This document shows positions 1 to 8,127 of a stretch of 64,000 nucleotides of DNA, one piece after another; position 1 is the first letter of the stretch; every line of letters begins with the position of its first letter. The position numbers were made by a program, and so were the translations under genes. Under the pieces are notes generated by a model, which was not told where the DNA came from, searched no databases, and saw only the letters and a program-made list of their open reading frames with translations. The stretch is from Alistipes sp. (GTDB lineage Bacteria; Bacteroidota; Bacteroidia; Bacteroidales; Rikenellaceae), in assembly GCA_017536555.1 (NCBI GenBank), contig JAFXHE010000009.1:55118-119117 (forward strand). Direction: 5' to 3'.

Positions 1-216
1 TACATCTACGAGAGCATTGTGCTATCGTTGCCTTACCGTCGAGTACACGAGGAGGGTGGTTGCAACCCCGAGATGCTTGCCTCATTTGGTCAGATTACCG
101 AGGAGGAGTTTGAGCGTATGGAGCGCGAGGCGGAGGAGTCGGATCAGGTGGGTCTCGACGACACTAACCGCCAGATTCTCGAGGCGTTGAAGCAACAGAT
201 GGAGGGTAGAGATTAA
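1..216 (+). CDS. YceD/DUF177-like protein, C-terminal part (5' truncated)
   Basis: The reading frame is open from base 1 to a TAA at 214-216, so only the last 71 residues lie in the window. They begin YIYESIVLSLPYRRVHEEGG and end in an acidic, glutamate-rich helix. The pattern of a short hydrophobic segment (IVLSLP) followed by His-Glu-Glu-Gly-Gly-Cys resembles the C-terminal half of the YceD/DUF177 family, a small protein linked in other bacteria to 23S rRNA and ribosomal protein L32 homeostasis. The strongest support is position: yceD directly precedes rpmF and plsX in many bacteria, as here. An internal ATG at 79 would give only a fragment. Family call is moderately secure; function is inferred. 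Confidence 0.7.
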   Translation, partial: YIYESIVLSLPYRRVHEEGGCNPEMLASFGQITEEEFERMEREAEESDQVGLDDTNRQILEALKQQMEGRD

Positions 217-311
217 CCCACAAAGTAGCTATTTGAGGTCTACGAGGCGGCTTATCCGTCAAGTTGTCGAGTGGGCAAAAGAAACATAAAACTTAAAAAT
301 TATATTGTAAG

Positions 312-494
312 ATGGCACATCCTAAACACAAAGTCTCGTCTACACGCCGAGACAAGAGAAGAACTCACTACAAGGCTGTAGTTCCTACTGTAGTAACTTG
401 CTCGAACTGTGGTTCAGCAGTACTCTACCACCGCGTTTGCCCCGAGTGCGGCTTCTATCGCGGTAAGCTCGCAATCGAGAAGAAGGCAGAGTAG
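312..494 (+). CDS. rpmF: 50S ribosomal protein L32
   Basis: A 60-residue basic protein beginning MAHPKHKVSSTRRDKRRTHY, the typical L32 start (MAvPkrk.Skar.~.RRshw). It has a zinc ribbon made of CSNCG (about residues 30-34) and CPECGFYRGK (about 44-53), giving the four-cysteine C-x2-C...C-x2-C arrangement of the zinc-binding L32 type. It is a component of the large ribosomal subunit. It lies 95 bp after the YceD-like gene and 78 bp before plsX, the classical yceD-rpmF-plsX order. A terminator-like hairpin (511-542) separates it from plsX. Full length for the family; high confidence. Confidence 0.97.
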   Translation: MAHPKHKVSSTRRDKRRTHYKAVVPTVVTCSNCGSAVLYHRVCPECGFYRGKLAIEKKAE

Positions 495-510
495 TCTTCA
501 TTTAATGTTA

Positions 511-550
511 AAGAGCACAACCGCATAAGTGGTAGTGCTCTTTTATTATT
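511..550 (+). terminator. Terminator-like hairpin between rpmF and plsX
   Basis: AAGAGCAC (511-518) pairs perfectly with GTGCTCTT (535-542) and is followed by a T-rich tail. It looks like an intrinsic terminator or attenuator after rpmF, only 23 bases before the plsX start codon. Confidence 0.65.
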
Positions 551-572
551 GTTACATCTAAAACCAACACTT

Positions 573-1601
573 ATGATAAAGATCGGTATAGATGCAATGG
601 GTGGCGATTTTGCACCTGAAGTAGCTATCGAGGGTGCTATAATGTCGCTTAAGAAGATTGCACCTGATAGCCGTATTGTCCTCTTTGGCGACGAGAAGCG
701 CATACGCGAGCTCCTCGAAAAGCACGGTTGCTCGGCTGATAACTTCGATATTGTTGCGACAACACAGGTTATAGAGATGGGCGATCACCCCGCCAAGGCA
801 TTTGTGGCAAAGAGCGATTCGAGTATTACCGTGGGCTTCAAACACCTCTTGGAGGGTAAGGTAGACGGCTTTGCCAGTGCTGGCTCTACGGGAGCTATGA
901 TGGTAGGCTCGGTACAGGTTATCAAGCCTATCGAGGGAGTTATACGCCCTGTGCTTGCTACGCTCATCCCTACAATCTCTACGGAGAAGGGTGTGCAGCG
1001 TGCTGTACTTATGGATGTAGGTTTGAATGTTGATGCCAAGCCCGAGGTGTTAGCGCAGTATGGTCTACTTGGCTCGATATATGCCAAGTCGGTATTGGGT
1101 CTCGATAATCCACGTGTGGCACTCCTCAACATTGGCGAGGAGGAGGGTAAGGGCAATGCGCAGTCGAAGGCTACCTATGACCTTATGAAGGGCGATGGTC
1201 GCTACAACTTCGTGGGCAATGTCGAGGCATCGTATATCTTTACCGACAGAGTGTCAGATGTTGTCGTTGCCGATGCCTTTGTGGGCAATAGTCTGCTGAA
1301 GATGGGTGAGTCACTATATCGTATTAACAACCGTCTTGGCGGTAAGATTCCGAGCCTTCGTAAGATGTTGCGTCCTCTGCTTGGTCGCATCGTGCCAAAG
1401 CTCTATTGGCAGCAGGATTTCTGGGATGCTATGAATGCCGAGAGCGTAGGTGGTGTGCAGGTTATGGGTGTAAATGCCCCTGTGATGATTGGTCACGGCA
1501 GCTCATCGGCGCGCGCTATATGCTCGATGATACTCTCTATGGAGCGAGATATCAAGGGTAACTTCCCCGAGCATCTGCGTCAGGCGTTGAAGGAGGCGTA
1601 G
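573..1601 (+). CDS. plsX: Phosphate acyltransferase PlsX
   Basis: PlsX makes acyl-phosphate from acyl-ACP for phospholipid synthesis, acting at the inner membrane face with PlsY. The protein starts MIKIGIDAMGGDFAPEVAIE, the hallmark PlsX N-terminus (iDaMGGD.aP...v.Ga). Later blocks VGFASAG-type 'DGFASAGSTGAMMVGS', 'LNIGEEEGKGN' and 'DAFVGNSLLKMGES' also match the family. The open frame extends upstream to a TTG at 549, but the ATG at 573 places the conserved MIKIGIDAMGG at the N-terminus, giving 342 residues, normal for PlsX. It follows rpmF. The expected fabH is not next: a convergent LRR lipoprotein gene follows, behind a strong terminator. Confidence 0.95.
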   Translation: MIKIGIDAMGGDFAPEVAIEGAIMSLKKIAPDSRIVLFGDEKRIRELLEKHGCSADNFDIVATTQVIEMGDHPAKAFVAKSDSSITVGFKHLLEGKVDGFASAGSTGAMMVGSVQVIKPIEGVIRPVLATLIPTISTEKGVQRAVLMDVGLNVDAKPEVLAQYGLLGSIYAKSVLGLDNPRVALLNIGEEEGKGNAQSKATYDLMKGDGRYNFVGNVEASYIFTDRVSDVVVADAFVGNSLLKMGESLYRINNRLGGKIPSLRKMLRPLLGRIVPKLYWQQDFWDAMNAESVGGVQVMGVNAPVMIGHGSSSARAICSMILSMERDIKGNFPEHLRQALKEA

Positions 1602-1615
1602 ATATTGAAGATACG

Positions 1616-1653
1616 AAGAAGAGGTCGGCTTGCTAGTCGACCTCTTCTTTGTT
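1616..1653 (+). terminator. Intrinsic terminator of plsX
   Basis: A perfect 12-bp stem, AAGAAGAGGTCG (1616-1627) with CGACCTCTTCTT (1638-1649), 10-base loop, then TTGTT. It lies 15 bases after the plsX stop and between convergent genes. Confidence 0.8.
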
Positions 1654-1664
1654 ATACCTATATC

Positions 1665-3518
1665 TTATAGCGCGCGGATATACTCGGCGTAGGTCTGCCA
1701 AGCCTCATCGCTCTTATATCTCTCGACACTATTGGCGGGAACATAGACGCCAAGCGACTCGCTACAACCATCGAAGATGTTGAGCTCTGGGAGCTGTGGT
1801 GGCTCGATAGAGTATAGCTCCAAGCGCATAAGCGATGGACAATACGCAAAGGTGTTTCCTTGAATCTGCTTAAGGTGTTCGCTACGCACCGACACCTGCT
1901 CCAATGAGTAGCAATAGGCGAATGCCGACTGGTTGATATGTGTAACAGTGGCGGGCAGATCAATCTCCGTAAGGCTTGTGCATCCTGCAAACGCATAGTC
2001 GCCCACCACCTTCAACTTCGATGGAAGCACCACACTCTCCAAACTCTCGCAGCCTTGAAAGATACCACTATTAAGCTCTGTTATGCTATTGGGAATGTTT
2101 ATATCTTTGAGCATTGTGCAGCCGAAAAAGGCATTAGCACCAAGTACGGTGAGCGACTCGGGCAGTGAGGCTCGTTGCAGTTTAGGACAGTCGCCGAAGC
2201 AGTTGTCGCCAATTGTGGTCACACCCTCGGGGATGTCAATCTCGGTGAACGTGTGGCAGCTCATAAAGGCATACGCGCCTAACGACTTTAACCCATCGAA
2301 AAGCGTAATATCGAGTAGAGCAGTACAGCCACAGAAGGCGTAGCACTCGACAACCTCCAACTTTGAGGGGATGTTTAGCTCTCGGAGGGCTGTACACCCG
2401 TAGAATGTGCTATCTTGGATTGTGGGGATATTATCCGATAGGCATACACTCTCTAAAGCCTCACATTCGTCAAAACACAGTGCGCCGAGCGAGGTTACGC
2501 TATCTGGCATCGTAACACTCTTGAGGCTGATGCACTTACGAAAAACACCTCTTCCAATCGTAGTTACGCCCTCGGGGAAAGTTATCTCCATAAGCGACTT
2601 GCAATCCTGAAAGGCAACATCGCCAACCGTGCGTAACGACTCTGGGAGCACGATATCCTCAAGACGGTAGCACTCGTTGAATGCCGCCAGTCCAATATTC
2701 TCCACGTCATTGGGCAGAATAATAGATTTTAGCGTGTTGTTGTACGAGATGTAGAAAGCCTGCTCGCCAATTGTTGTGAGGGGTGCGTTAAATTCAATAA
2801 TTGCACCATCATCAAAATATATGTTGTTGGTAATCTGTGTGTTGAATGCGTCAGCTTTAGGCTCAAATATCTTGCCATCTGTCGTCGTGTAACGTATGAT
2901 GTTAGAGCTGCTTGGTTGGCGCACGGTGAAGCATATCGCCATATTGTGGTTGTCTATTGCGCGCACCGTAACTATCGCCTCGCGGCTATATCCCGTGTTG
3001 TTAGTCGCTACGTCAAGTGTTACATTGTGCTTGCCTAAAGCGCGTGACGGCAGTGAGAGCCACTCTTGTGCGCTGTCGGGTATAACCACCTCGCAGTCGA
3101 TGTTTGTATTATAGTTAAGGGTTAACTTGCCGCCCTCGGGCATTATCCAATGAGTGCCACTATCGGATGTTTGCAGTGCTGGGACACCCTTTTGTGATAC
3201 GTATAGCTCGAGTGTTGTGCTGCCTGCGCTAAAGCGATATGTTACGCCTCGGTCATAGTCAGATGCCTCTGCGTGAAAGCGGACAATTTCGCCCTCAAGC
3301 GAGCCGCTACCGCTCTTTATGGATGGTGTACACCACGTTGTGTAGCCAGTAAGCACCCACGGCTGGTTGCTTATCACGCGCACTTCAACGTCTCCACCCT
3401 GTGCAGGTATCTCTAATGAATCCTGGTCGAGAGCAAATTGAAGAGTCTTGCTTTCGTTGTTGCACCCCGCAAACATCATTGCAAGTAGTACTGTGAAGAG
3501 AGTCAATATAGGTCGCAT
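1665..3518 (-). CDS. BACON-domain / BspA-type leucine-rich repeat lipoprotein
   Basis: A 617-residue predicted surface lipoprotein. Residues 1-19 are a signal peptide ending in a lipobox (LLAMMFAGC), so Cys19 would be lipidated. Two BACON-like beta-sandwich segments follow (about 28-112 and 115-205), recognisable by repeated 'QPWVLTGYTTWCTPS...' and 'VTVRAID...CFTVRQ' patterns. From about residue 225 to 600 there are some fourteen repeats of about 23 residues of the LRR_5/BspA type (L.sI.LP..v..Ig..aF..C..L). BspA-like proteins are known for adhesion to host or partner cells; BACON domains are common in Bacteroidota surface proteins that bind glycans. The ligand here is unknown. It stands alone between plsX and gdhA. 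Confidence 0.85.
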   Translation of the reverse strand: MRPILTLFTVLLAMMFAGCNNESKTLQFALDQDSLEIPAQGGDVEVRVISNQPWVLTGYTTWCTPSIKSGSGSLEGEIVRFHAEASDYDRGVTYRFSAGSTTLELYVSQKGVPALQTSDSGTHWIMPEGGKLTLNYNTNIDCEVVIPDSAQEWLSLPSRALGKHNVTLDVATNNTGYSREAIVTVRAIDNHNMAICFTVRQPSSSNIIRYTTTDGKIFEPKADAFNTQITNNIYFDDGAIIEFNAPLTTIGEQAFYISYNNTLKSIILPNDVENIGLAAFNECYRLEDIVLPESLRTVGDVAFQDCKSLMEITFPEGVTTIGRGVFRKCISLKSVTMPDSVTSLGALCFDECEALESVCLSDNIPTIQDSTFYGCTALRELNIPSKLEVVECYAFCGCTALLDITLFDGLKSLGAYAFMSCHTFTEIDIPEGVTTIGDNCFGDCPKLQRASLPESLTVLGANAFFGCTMLKDINIPNSITELNSGIFQGCESLESVVLPSKLKVVGDYAFAGCTSLTEIDLPATVTHINQSAFAYCYSLEQVSVRSEHLKQIQGNTFAYCPSLMRLELYSIEPPQLPELNIFDGCSESLGVYVPANSVERYKSDEAWQTYAEYIRAL

Positions 3519-3540
3519 AGGTTGATGAGATTAGTTACCA

Positions 3541-3574
3541 CAAAGTTAAGACAATTTATCTAATTTCTCACAAT
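3541..3574 (-). promoter_or_regulatory. Putative promoter of the BACON/LRR gene
   Basis: On the minus strand a -7 box TAACTTTG (complement of 3541-3548) lies 23 bases upstream of the start codon. The best -33 candidate is ATTG (3571-3574) with a long 22-base spacer, so this is a weaker match than the other promoters in the window. Confidence 0.4.
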
Positions 3575-3655
3575 ACTTACGACATAATCTGTGTCTATCA
3601 TTGACGGCGATGCAAAAGCTGCTATGTTATGCTCTGGTACGCTGCGACGCGATAT

Positions 3656-3692
3656 AAAAAAAGGATGGACGATACTGTTGTACCGCCCATCC
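3656..3692 (-). terminator. Intrinsic terminator of gdhA
   Basis: Read on the minus strand: GGATGGGCG, 12-base loop, CGTCCATCC (one G-T pair), then seven T. It lies 40 bases past the gdhA stop codon. Confidence 0.8.
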
Positions 3693-3732
3693 GAACTTTT
3701 AGCAGCAGATGCTGCCATATAGTTGCAAAGTA

Positions 3733-5076
3733 TTAGATGATACCCTGCTCAAGCATAGCCTGTGCAACCTTCATGAAACCTGCAACGTTTGCACCCTTAA
3801 CATAGTTAATAGTGCCGTCGGGCTGCTGACCGAACTTAACACAAGCCTCGTGGATAGACTCCATGATGAAGTGAAGCTTCTCGTCAACCTCCTTACCAGA
3901 CCATGAAAGGTGCATACAGTTCTGAGTCATCTCAAGACCAGAAGTAGCTACACCACCTGCGTTAACTGCCTTACCAGGAGCGAAGAGGATACCTGCTGAC
4001 TGGAATGCGTGGATAGCCTCGGGAGTACAACCCATGTTAGAAACCTCAGCGCAGCACCATGTACCGTTAGCCAAAAGCTCCTTTGCATCAGCCTCGTTCA
4101 ACTCGTTCTGGAATGCGCATGGAAGAGCGATGTCACACTTAACTGACCAAGCCTTCTTGCCTGCAGTGAACTTACAAGCCTCGGGGAACTTGGTAGCCAT
4201 ATCCTCAACCTTGTTGCGGTTAGAAGAACGCATATCAAGCATATAGTCGATCATCTCCTTTGTGATACCACCAGGGATCTCGCAAACGCCGTCGGGACCA
4301 GAGATAGCAACAACCTTTGCACCAAGCTCGGTAGCCTTTGTTGCTGCACCCCAAGCTACGTTACCGAAACCAGAGATAGCAACGGTCTTATCCTTAAGGT
4401 TCTTGCCAGCCTTTGCCAACATATGCTCTGTGAAGTACAAAGCACCGAAACCAGTAGCCTCGGGACGGAGGATTGAACCACCCCAAGTCATACCCTTACC
4501 TGTCAAAACGCCAGTGTGGTACTTGCGAGCAAGCTTCTGATACATACCATTGAGGAAGCCGATCTCACGACCACCAACACCTACGTCACCTGCGGGAACG
4601 TCAGTGTCAACACCGATGTTGTTCCACAACTCCTGCATAAATGCCTGGCAGAAACGCATAATCTCGCCGTCTGACTTACCTACGGGGTTGAAGTCAGCAC
4701 CACCCTTGGCGCCACCCATAGGAAGAGTAGTCAAAGCGTTCTTGAAAGTCTGCTCGAAACCGAGGAACTTCAACATTGAGGGGTTAACAGCAGGGTGGAA
4801 ACGCAAACCGCCCTTGTAAGGACCGATAGCAGAGTTGAACTGTACACGGTAACCGAGGTTAGTCTGAACCTCACCATTGTCATCAACCCATGTTACACGG
4901 AATGTGAAGATACGATCGGGCTCAACGATACGCTCAACGATCTTTGCCTTCTCGAACTCGGGGTGCTGGTTGTATACCTCCTCGATAGACTCCAATACCT
5001 CCTGAACCGCCTGCAAGTATTCGCTCTCACCGGGGTGCTTGGCCTCCAACTGGGCCATCAAAACTTTTACATCCAT
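3733..5076 (-). CDS. gdhA: NADP-type glutamate dehydrogenase (hexameric)
   Basis: Catalyses the reversible reductive amination of 2-oxoglutarate with ammonium to glutamate in the cytoplasm. The 447-residue length is that of the small hexameric GDH (about 445-450). Diagnostic blocks: GPYKGGLRFHP (about 85-95), LPMGGAKGGADFNP (118-131) with the active-site lysine K124, PAGDVGVGGREIGF (161-174), and a Rossmann fingerprint GFGNVAWGAATKATELGAKVV in the C-terminal half. Similarity is to the assimilatory, NADP-preferring bacterial group, but cofactor preference is inferred. It is monocistronic, with its own terminator. In Bacteroidota this enzyme is a main route of ammonium assimilation. Confidence 0.97.
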   Translation of the reverse strand: MDVKVLMAQLEAKHPGESEYLQAVQEVLESIEEVYNQHPEFEKAKIVERIVEPDRIFTFRVTWVDDNGEVQTNLGYRVQFNSAIGPYKGGLRFHPAVNPSMLKFLGFEQTFKNALTTLPMGGAKGGADFNPVGKSDGEIMRFCQAFMQELWNNIGVDTDVPAGDVGVGGREIGFLNGMYQKLARKYHTGVLTGKGMTWGGSILRPEATGFGALYFTEHMLAKAGKNLKDKTVAISGFGNVAWGAATKATELGAKVVAISGPDGVCEIPGGITKEMIDYMLDMRSSNRNKVEDMATKFPEACKFTAGKKAWSVKCDIALPCAFQNELNEADAKELLANGTWCCAEVSNMGCTPEAIHAFQSAGILFAPGKAVNAGGVATSGLEMTQNCMHLSWSGKEVDEKLHFIMESIHEACVKFGQQPDGTINYVKGANVAGFMKVAQAMLEQGII

Positions 5077-5260
5077 AGTTTTAGTTAAGTTAAAAGGTTA
5101 TAAATTAATGTGATTATTCTGTGTAATAAATTATTCACGTTGGGGATTACCTCTCCGTTTAGCAATACAAAGATAACAAATATTTCGGAGTTTATACCCT
5201 TATTTGCACTTTTTTTTCAATTCTTTGAGTCTTTATCATAAAATACCCCCTTAAAAGTGT

Positions 5261-5288
5261 GGTCGGCACGCGAAAATACGTACCGACC
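5261..5288 (-). terminator. Hairpin downstream of gcvT, possible terminator
   Basis: GGTCGGcACG (5261-5270) pairs with CGTaCCGACC (5279-5288), ten positions with one mismatch; on the minus strand it is followed by ACACTTTT. A second small stem (ACACCC/GGGGTGT, about 5296-5318) lies nearer the gcvT stop. One or both probably end gcvT transcripts. Confidence 0.45.
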
Positions 5289-5327
5289 AACAGGTAGACA
5301 CCCTACTATAATGGGGTGTTATACTCC

Positions 5328-6422
5328 TTATACAAAGGGAAGGCGTACCACCTCTGCCTTGAGCAGACGACCGCGCACCTCAACGGCGATCTGTGTGCCA
5401 GCCTTGGCAAATGCGGGCTTAACATAACCCATACCGATACCCACCTTCAAGCAAGGCGACATAGTACCAGATGTAACGTGACCGATGTGGTTGCCCTCGG
5501 GGTCGGTGAGAGGATACTCGTGACGAGGTACACCACGGTCAATAAGCTTGAAGCCTACGAGCTTGCGCTCAACGCCCTCCTTCTTCTGACGCTCCATAAG
5601 CTCACGGTCGATAAAGGGCTTGTTGTCCACAAACTTTGTGAGCCAGTTAAGACCTGCCTCGATGGGTGATGTGGTGTCGTCGATGTCGTTGCCATAGAGG
5701 CAGAAGCCCTTCTCAAGACGCAATGTGTCGCGTGCGCCGAGACCGATGTTCTTAAGACCGAACTCCTCGCCTACCTTCCACATAGCCTCCCAGATAGTGT
5801 CGGCATCCTCGTTGTACATATATATCTCGCAGCCACCAGAGCCAGTGTATCCTGTTGTTGAGAGGATAACCTCGCAGCCTGCAACCTTGCAGATCTTGAA
5901 TGTGTAGTACTCCATATCCTCCACCTGCTCCTCTGTCATCTTCTGTACGAGCTTCATTGCCAAGGGGCCCTGAATAGCGAGCTGTGCAGTCTTGTCAGAG
6001 CCGTTCTCAAGCTCCTCGCCTGCCTTCATACCATACTCCTCACCCTGCTTGCAGATGTGAGCCCAGTCCTTCTCGATGTTAGCGGCGTTGACACACAGCA
6101 TATACTTATTTTCGTTCAGACGATATACCAAGATGTCGTCAACGATACCACCCTTACCATTGGGCATTGTTGTATACTGCACCTTGCCGTCGTAGAGGTC
6201 GCATACGTTGTTTGTAGTGATGCGCTGCAAGAACTCTGTGGCACGTGGGCCCTTAATCCATATCTCACCCATGTGGCTAACGTCAAATACACCGCACTTC
6301 TCGCGTACGTTGATGTGCTCGTCGTTGATACCCGAGAACTCGATAGGCATGTTGTAACCTGCAAACTCTGCCATCTTGGCACCGTTAGCAAGGTGATACT
6401 TTGTGAAAGCTGTTGTTTTCAT
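5328..6422 (-). CDS. gcvT: Aminomethyltransferase, glycine cleavage T protein
   Basis: The T protein of the glycine cleavage system transfers the methylene group from the aminomethyl-lipoyl H protein to tetrahydrofolate, releasing ammonia. The 364 residues match the family (about 360-370). Sequence marks: N-terminal [22 protein letters not shown], '[22 protein letters not shown]' (the folate-domain motif with SHMGE), '[12 protein letters not shown]', '[22 protein letters not shown]' and a C-terminal '[19 protein letters not shown]'. gcvH and gcvP are not in the window. It is 38 bases downstream of the GNAT-like gene on the same strand and may be cotranscribed with it. Confidence 0.96.
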   Translation of the reverse strand: MKTTAFTKYHLANGAKMAEFAGYNMPIEFSGINDEHINVREKCGVFDVSHMGEIWIKGPRATEFLQRITTNNVCDLYDGKVQYTTMPNGKGGIVDDILVYRLNENKYMLCVNAANIEKDWAHICKQGEEYGMKAGEELENGSDKTAQLAIQGPLAMKLVQKMTEEQVEDMEYYTFKICKVAGCEVILSTTGYTGSGGCEIYMYNEDADTIWEAMWKVGEEFGLKNIGLGARDTLRLEKGFCLYGNDIDDTTSPIEAGLNWLTKFVDNKPFIDRELMERQKKEGVERKLVGFKLIDRGVPRHEYPLTDPEGNHIGHVTSGTMSPCLKVGIGMGYVKPAFAKAGTQIAVEVRGRLLKAEVVRLPFV

Positions 6423-6460
6423 TTAGTTTTTCGGTTTTAGTTGTTATTGTAATTCTGTTA

Positions 6461-7714
6461 TTATTCGCTCTTTGCGCTCTCTGCTGCTGGAGTCTCGCTC
6501 TTGGGGCGTGGCTTGAAGCCCACCTTTGGGCAGCGCGTAAACTCCTTCGTGCGGTCAAACAGATAGCGATATGTGGTGTGTACCTTATGTTTGCGTGCGC
6601 ATATATAACGCTCCACCATACGGTTCATCACGGGGTTGAAGTCACCAATCCACGCAAACTCTACGCTGCGATATTCGTTGCGATCTGTGCGCACGTAGTT
6701 GTCGAGCATAGCCTTCATAAAGCCAGACTCCACGCCCTTGCCCTGAAACTCGGGTGTTATGCCGAAGATGATGGCAAATATGCGGTCACACTTTTTTCTT
6801 ACCTTCAAGTCCCACATCATTCGCAGCTTGTTGATGATGCCAAACTTACCGTTATACTTGCCGATAAGGCGGTTAAGGTCGGGCACCATTATAAAGAAAC
6901 CTATAGGCTCGTCGTTGAAGTATGCGAAGTATATCAAGTTTCTGTCAACAATGGGGCGCATTGTGTCTGCCATTGCGCGAGCCTCCTCCACGGTCATAGG
7001 CTGCACGCCTGTAAATAGTGACCACGCCTTGTTGTATATCACGCGGAACTTCTCCACAGCGTCATACAGATCCTCGTCGCCAATGGGCGAGAAGCGATAG
7101 CCAGGTGTTGACATTAGACGCTTCACGCGGTCAAAGACCACCTCGTTTACATCGTCGTCATATACATTCCAGACGTATGTGTTCTGATTAAAGTAGTTCT
7201 GGAAGCCGTAGTTCTCGAATAGCTCCTTGTAGTAGGGTAGGTTGTATGGGTTTTCGAAGAGTGGTTGATACTCGTAGCCCTCCACCAATAGACCCCACCA
7301 GGCGTCGCGTGAGCCGAAGTTCACAGGCCCGTCCATCGCCTCCATACCGCGTGCCGCAAGCCATTCGCGCGACGCGTCAAAGAGCAAGTTGGCAAGCTCC
7401 TGATCGTTTATCGCCTCAAAGAAGCCGCATCCGCCTGTGGGCTGCTCATAGCTGTAGGCGTGTGTCTTGTCGTAGAAGGCGGCGATACGTCCTACGCACT
7501 CGCCCTCGCTGTTGTGTGCCACCCAGCGTATAGCCTCACCATCCTGAAATAGCTTGTTCTTTGCGGGGTCAAATACCGCCTTTATAGAGCTGTCAAAGGG
7601 GCATACCCAGTACTCGTTGCCCTTATAAATCTTCTTTGGGAGGTCGATAAACTCTCGCTCAAGACGCTTGTCGCCCTGCTTTACCTCCAAAAGAGTGTAC
7701 TTTGCATTAGCCAT
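6461..7714 (-). CDS. GNAT-like acetyltransferase-fold protein, conserved hypothetical
   Basis: A 417-residue soluble protein without signal peptide. It resembles large GNAT-fold proteins of Bacteroidota: the N-terminus 'VKQGDKRLEREFIDLPKKIYKGNEYWVCPF' and 'GRIAAFYDKTHAYSY..PTGGCGFFEAINDQELANLLFDASREWLAARGMEAMDGPVNFG' are family-like. The second half has 'IGFFIMVPDLNRLI' and 'AIIFGITPEFQGKGVESGFMKAMLDNY', the latter like an acetyl-CoA binding loop (Q-x-x-G-x-G/A). Substrate unknown. The C-terminus (about 395-417) is a low-complexity, charged tail. A good promoter lies 50-80 bases upstream; gcvT follows 38 bases after its stop. Confidence 0.7.
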   Translation of the reverse strand: MANAKYTLLEVKQGDKRLEREFIDLPKKIYKGNEYWVCPFDSSIKAVFDPAKNKLFQDGEAIRWVAHNSEGECVGRIAAFYDKTHAYSYEQPTGGCGFFEAINDQELANLLFDASREWLAARGMEAMDGPVNFGSRDAWWGLLVEGYEYQPLFENPYNLPYYKELFENYGFQNYFNQNTYVWNVYDDDVNEVVFDRVKRLMSTPGYRFSPIGDEDLYDAVEKFRVIYNKAWSLFTGVQPMTVEEARAMADTMRPIVDRNLIYFAYFNDEPIGFFIMVPDLNRLIGKYNGKFGIINKLRMMWDLKVRKKCDRIFAIIFGITPEFQGKGVESGFMKAMLDNYVRTDRNEYRSVEFAWIGDFNPVMNRMVERYICARKHKVHTTYRYLFDRTKEFTRCPKVGFKPRPKSETPAAESAKSE

Positions 7715-7764
7715 ATATCACGTTTTTTATCTGTCGTCTGTCGCTTGGATATAGTATATCCATA

Positions 7765-7794
7765 CAAAGATACAAAAAAAATTATAAATGCAAG
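7765..7794 (-). promoter_or_regulatory. Promoter of the GNAT-like gene (and perhaps gcvT)
   Basis: Minus strand: CTTG (7791-7794), 18-base spacer, TATCTTTG (7765-7772). This matches the Bacteroidota -33/-7 pattern (TTTG, about 19, TAnnTTTG). Confidence 0.65.
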
Positions 7795-7860
7795 TTCTTT
7801 GGTTGCAAATCTATGATTTATTGCCATAATGGAACAAAGAGATAGGTCGGGCTTGATGGC

Positions 7861-8023
7861 GAGTTTAGTGAGTTTAGTGAGTTTAAGGAGTTTAGTGAGT
7901 TTAGGGAGGTTAAGGAGGTTAGGGAGTTTAAGGATAGCCATATCAATCCTATCAAACCCTACCTTCACTAAATTCCCTAAATTCCCTAAATTCCCTACCT
8001 TCCATACCTTCACTACCTTCCCT
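7861..8023. repeat. Two facing arrays of 9-bp repeats (inverted)
   Basis: Array 1 (7861-7932) is eight tandem units of 9 bp on the plus strand, of the type GAGTTTAGT / GAGTTTAGG / GAGGTTAAG. After a 28-bp spacer, array 2 (7961-8023) is seven 9-bp units of the type AAATTCCCT / ACCTTCACT. The reverse complement of an array-1 unit (CCTAAACTC) closely matches array-2 units (CCTAAATTC in phase), so the arrays face each other and could form a long imperfect hairpin. A third, shorter run of CGCCCTATCT-like units follows to about 8048. Several ORFs run through it on both strands because 9 is a multiple of 3; none looks like a gene. Confidence 0.9.
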
Positions 8024-8064
8024 ATCTCGCCCTATCTCTCGCCCTATCCGCCTGCTCTCGACAC

Positions 8065-8100
8065 ACAAAAAAAACAACCCCACTCGAAAGTAGGGTTGTT
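8065..8100 (-). terminator. Intrinsic terminator of the small lipoprotein gene
   Basis: Minus strand: AACAACCC, 12-base loop, GGGTTGTT (complement of 8073-8100) followed by a run of T. It lies 28 bases past the stop codon of the gene at 8128-8715. Confidence 0.8.
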
Positions 8101-8127
8101 GTTCGTTAATTATTCAAGTAGATTAGA

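Noticed and set aside
549-572. Upstream TTG start for plsX
   Set aside because: It would add MLHLKPTL before the conserved MIKIGIDAMGG; the ATG at 573 fits the family.
7681-8048. 110-aa minus-strand and 135-aa plus-strand ORFs through the nonamer arrays
   Set aside because: Both are products of 9-bp repeats read in frame (Gly-Asn-Leu and Leu-Thr-Lys runs); they cross a promoter and a terminator and have no family likeness.
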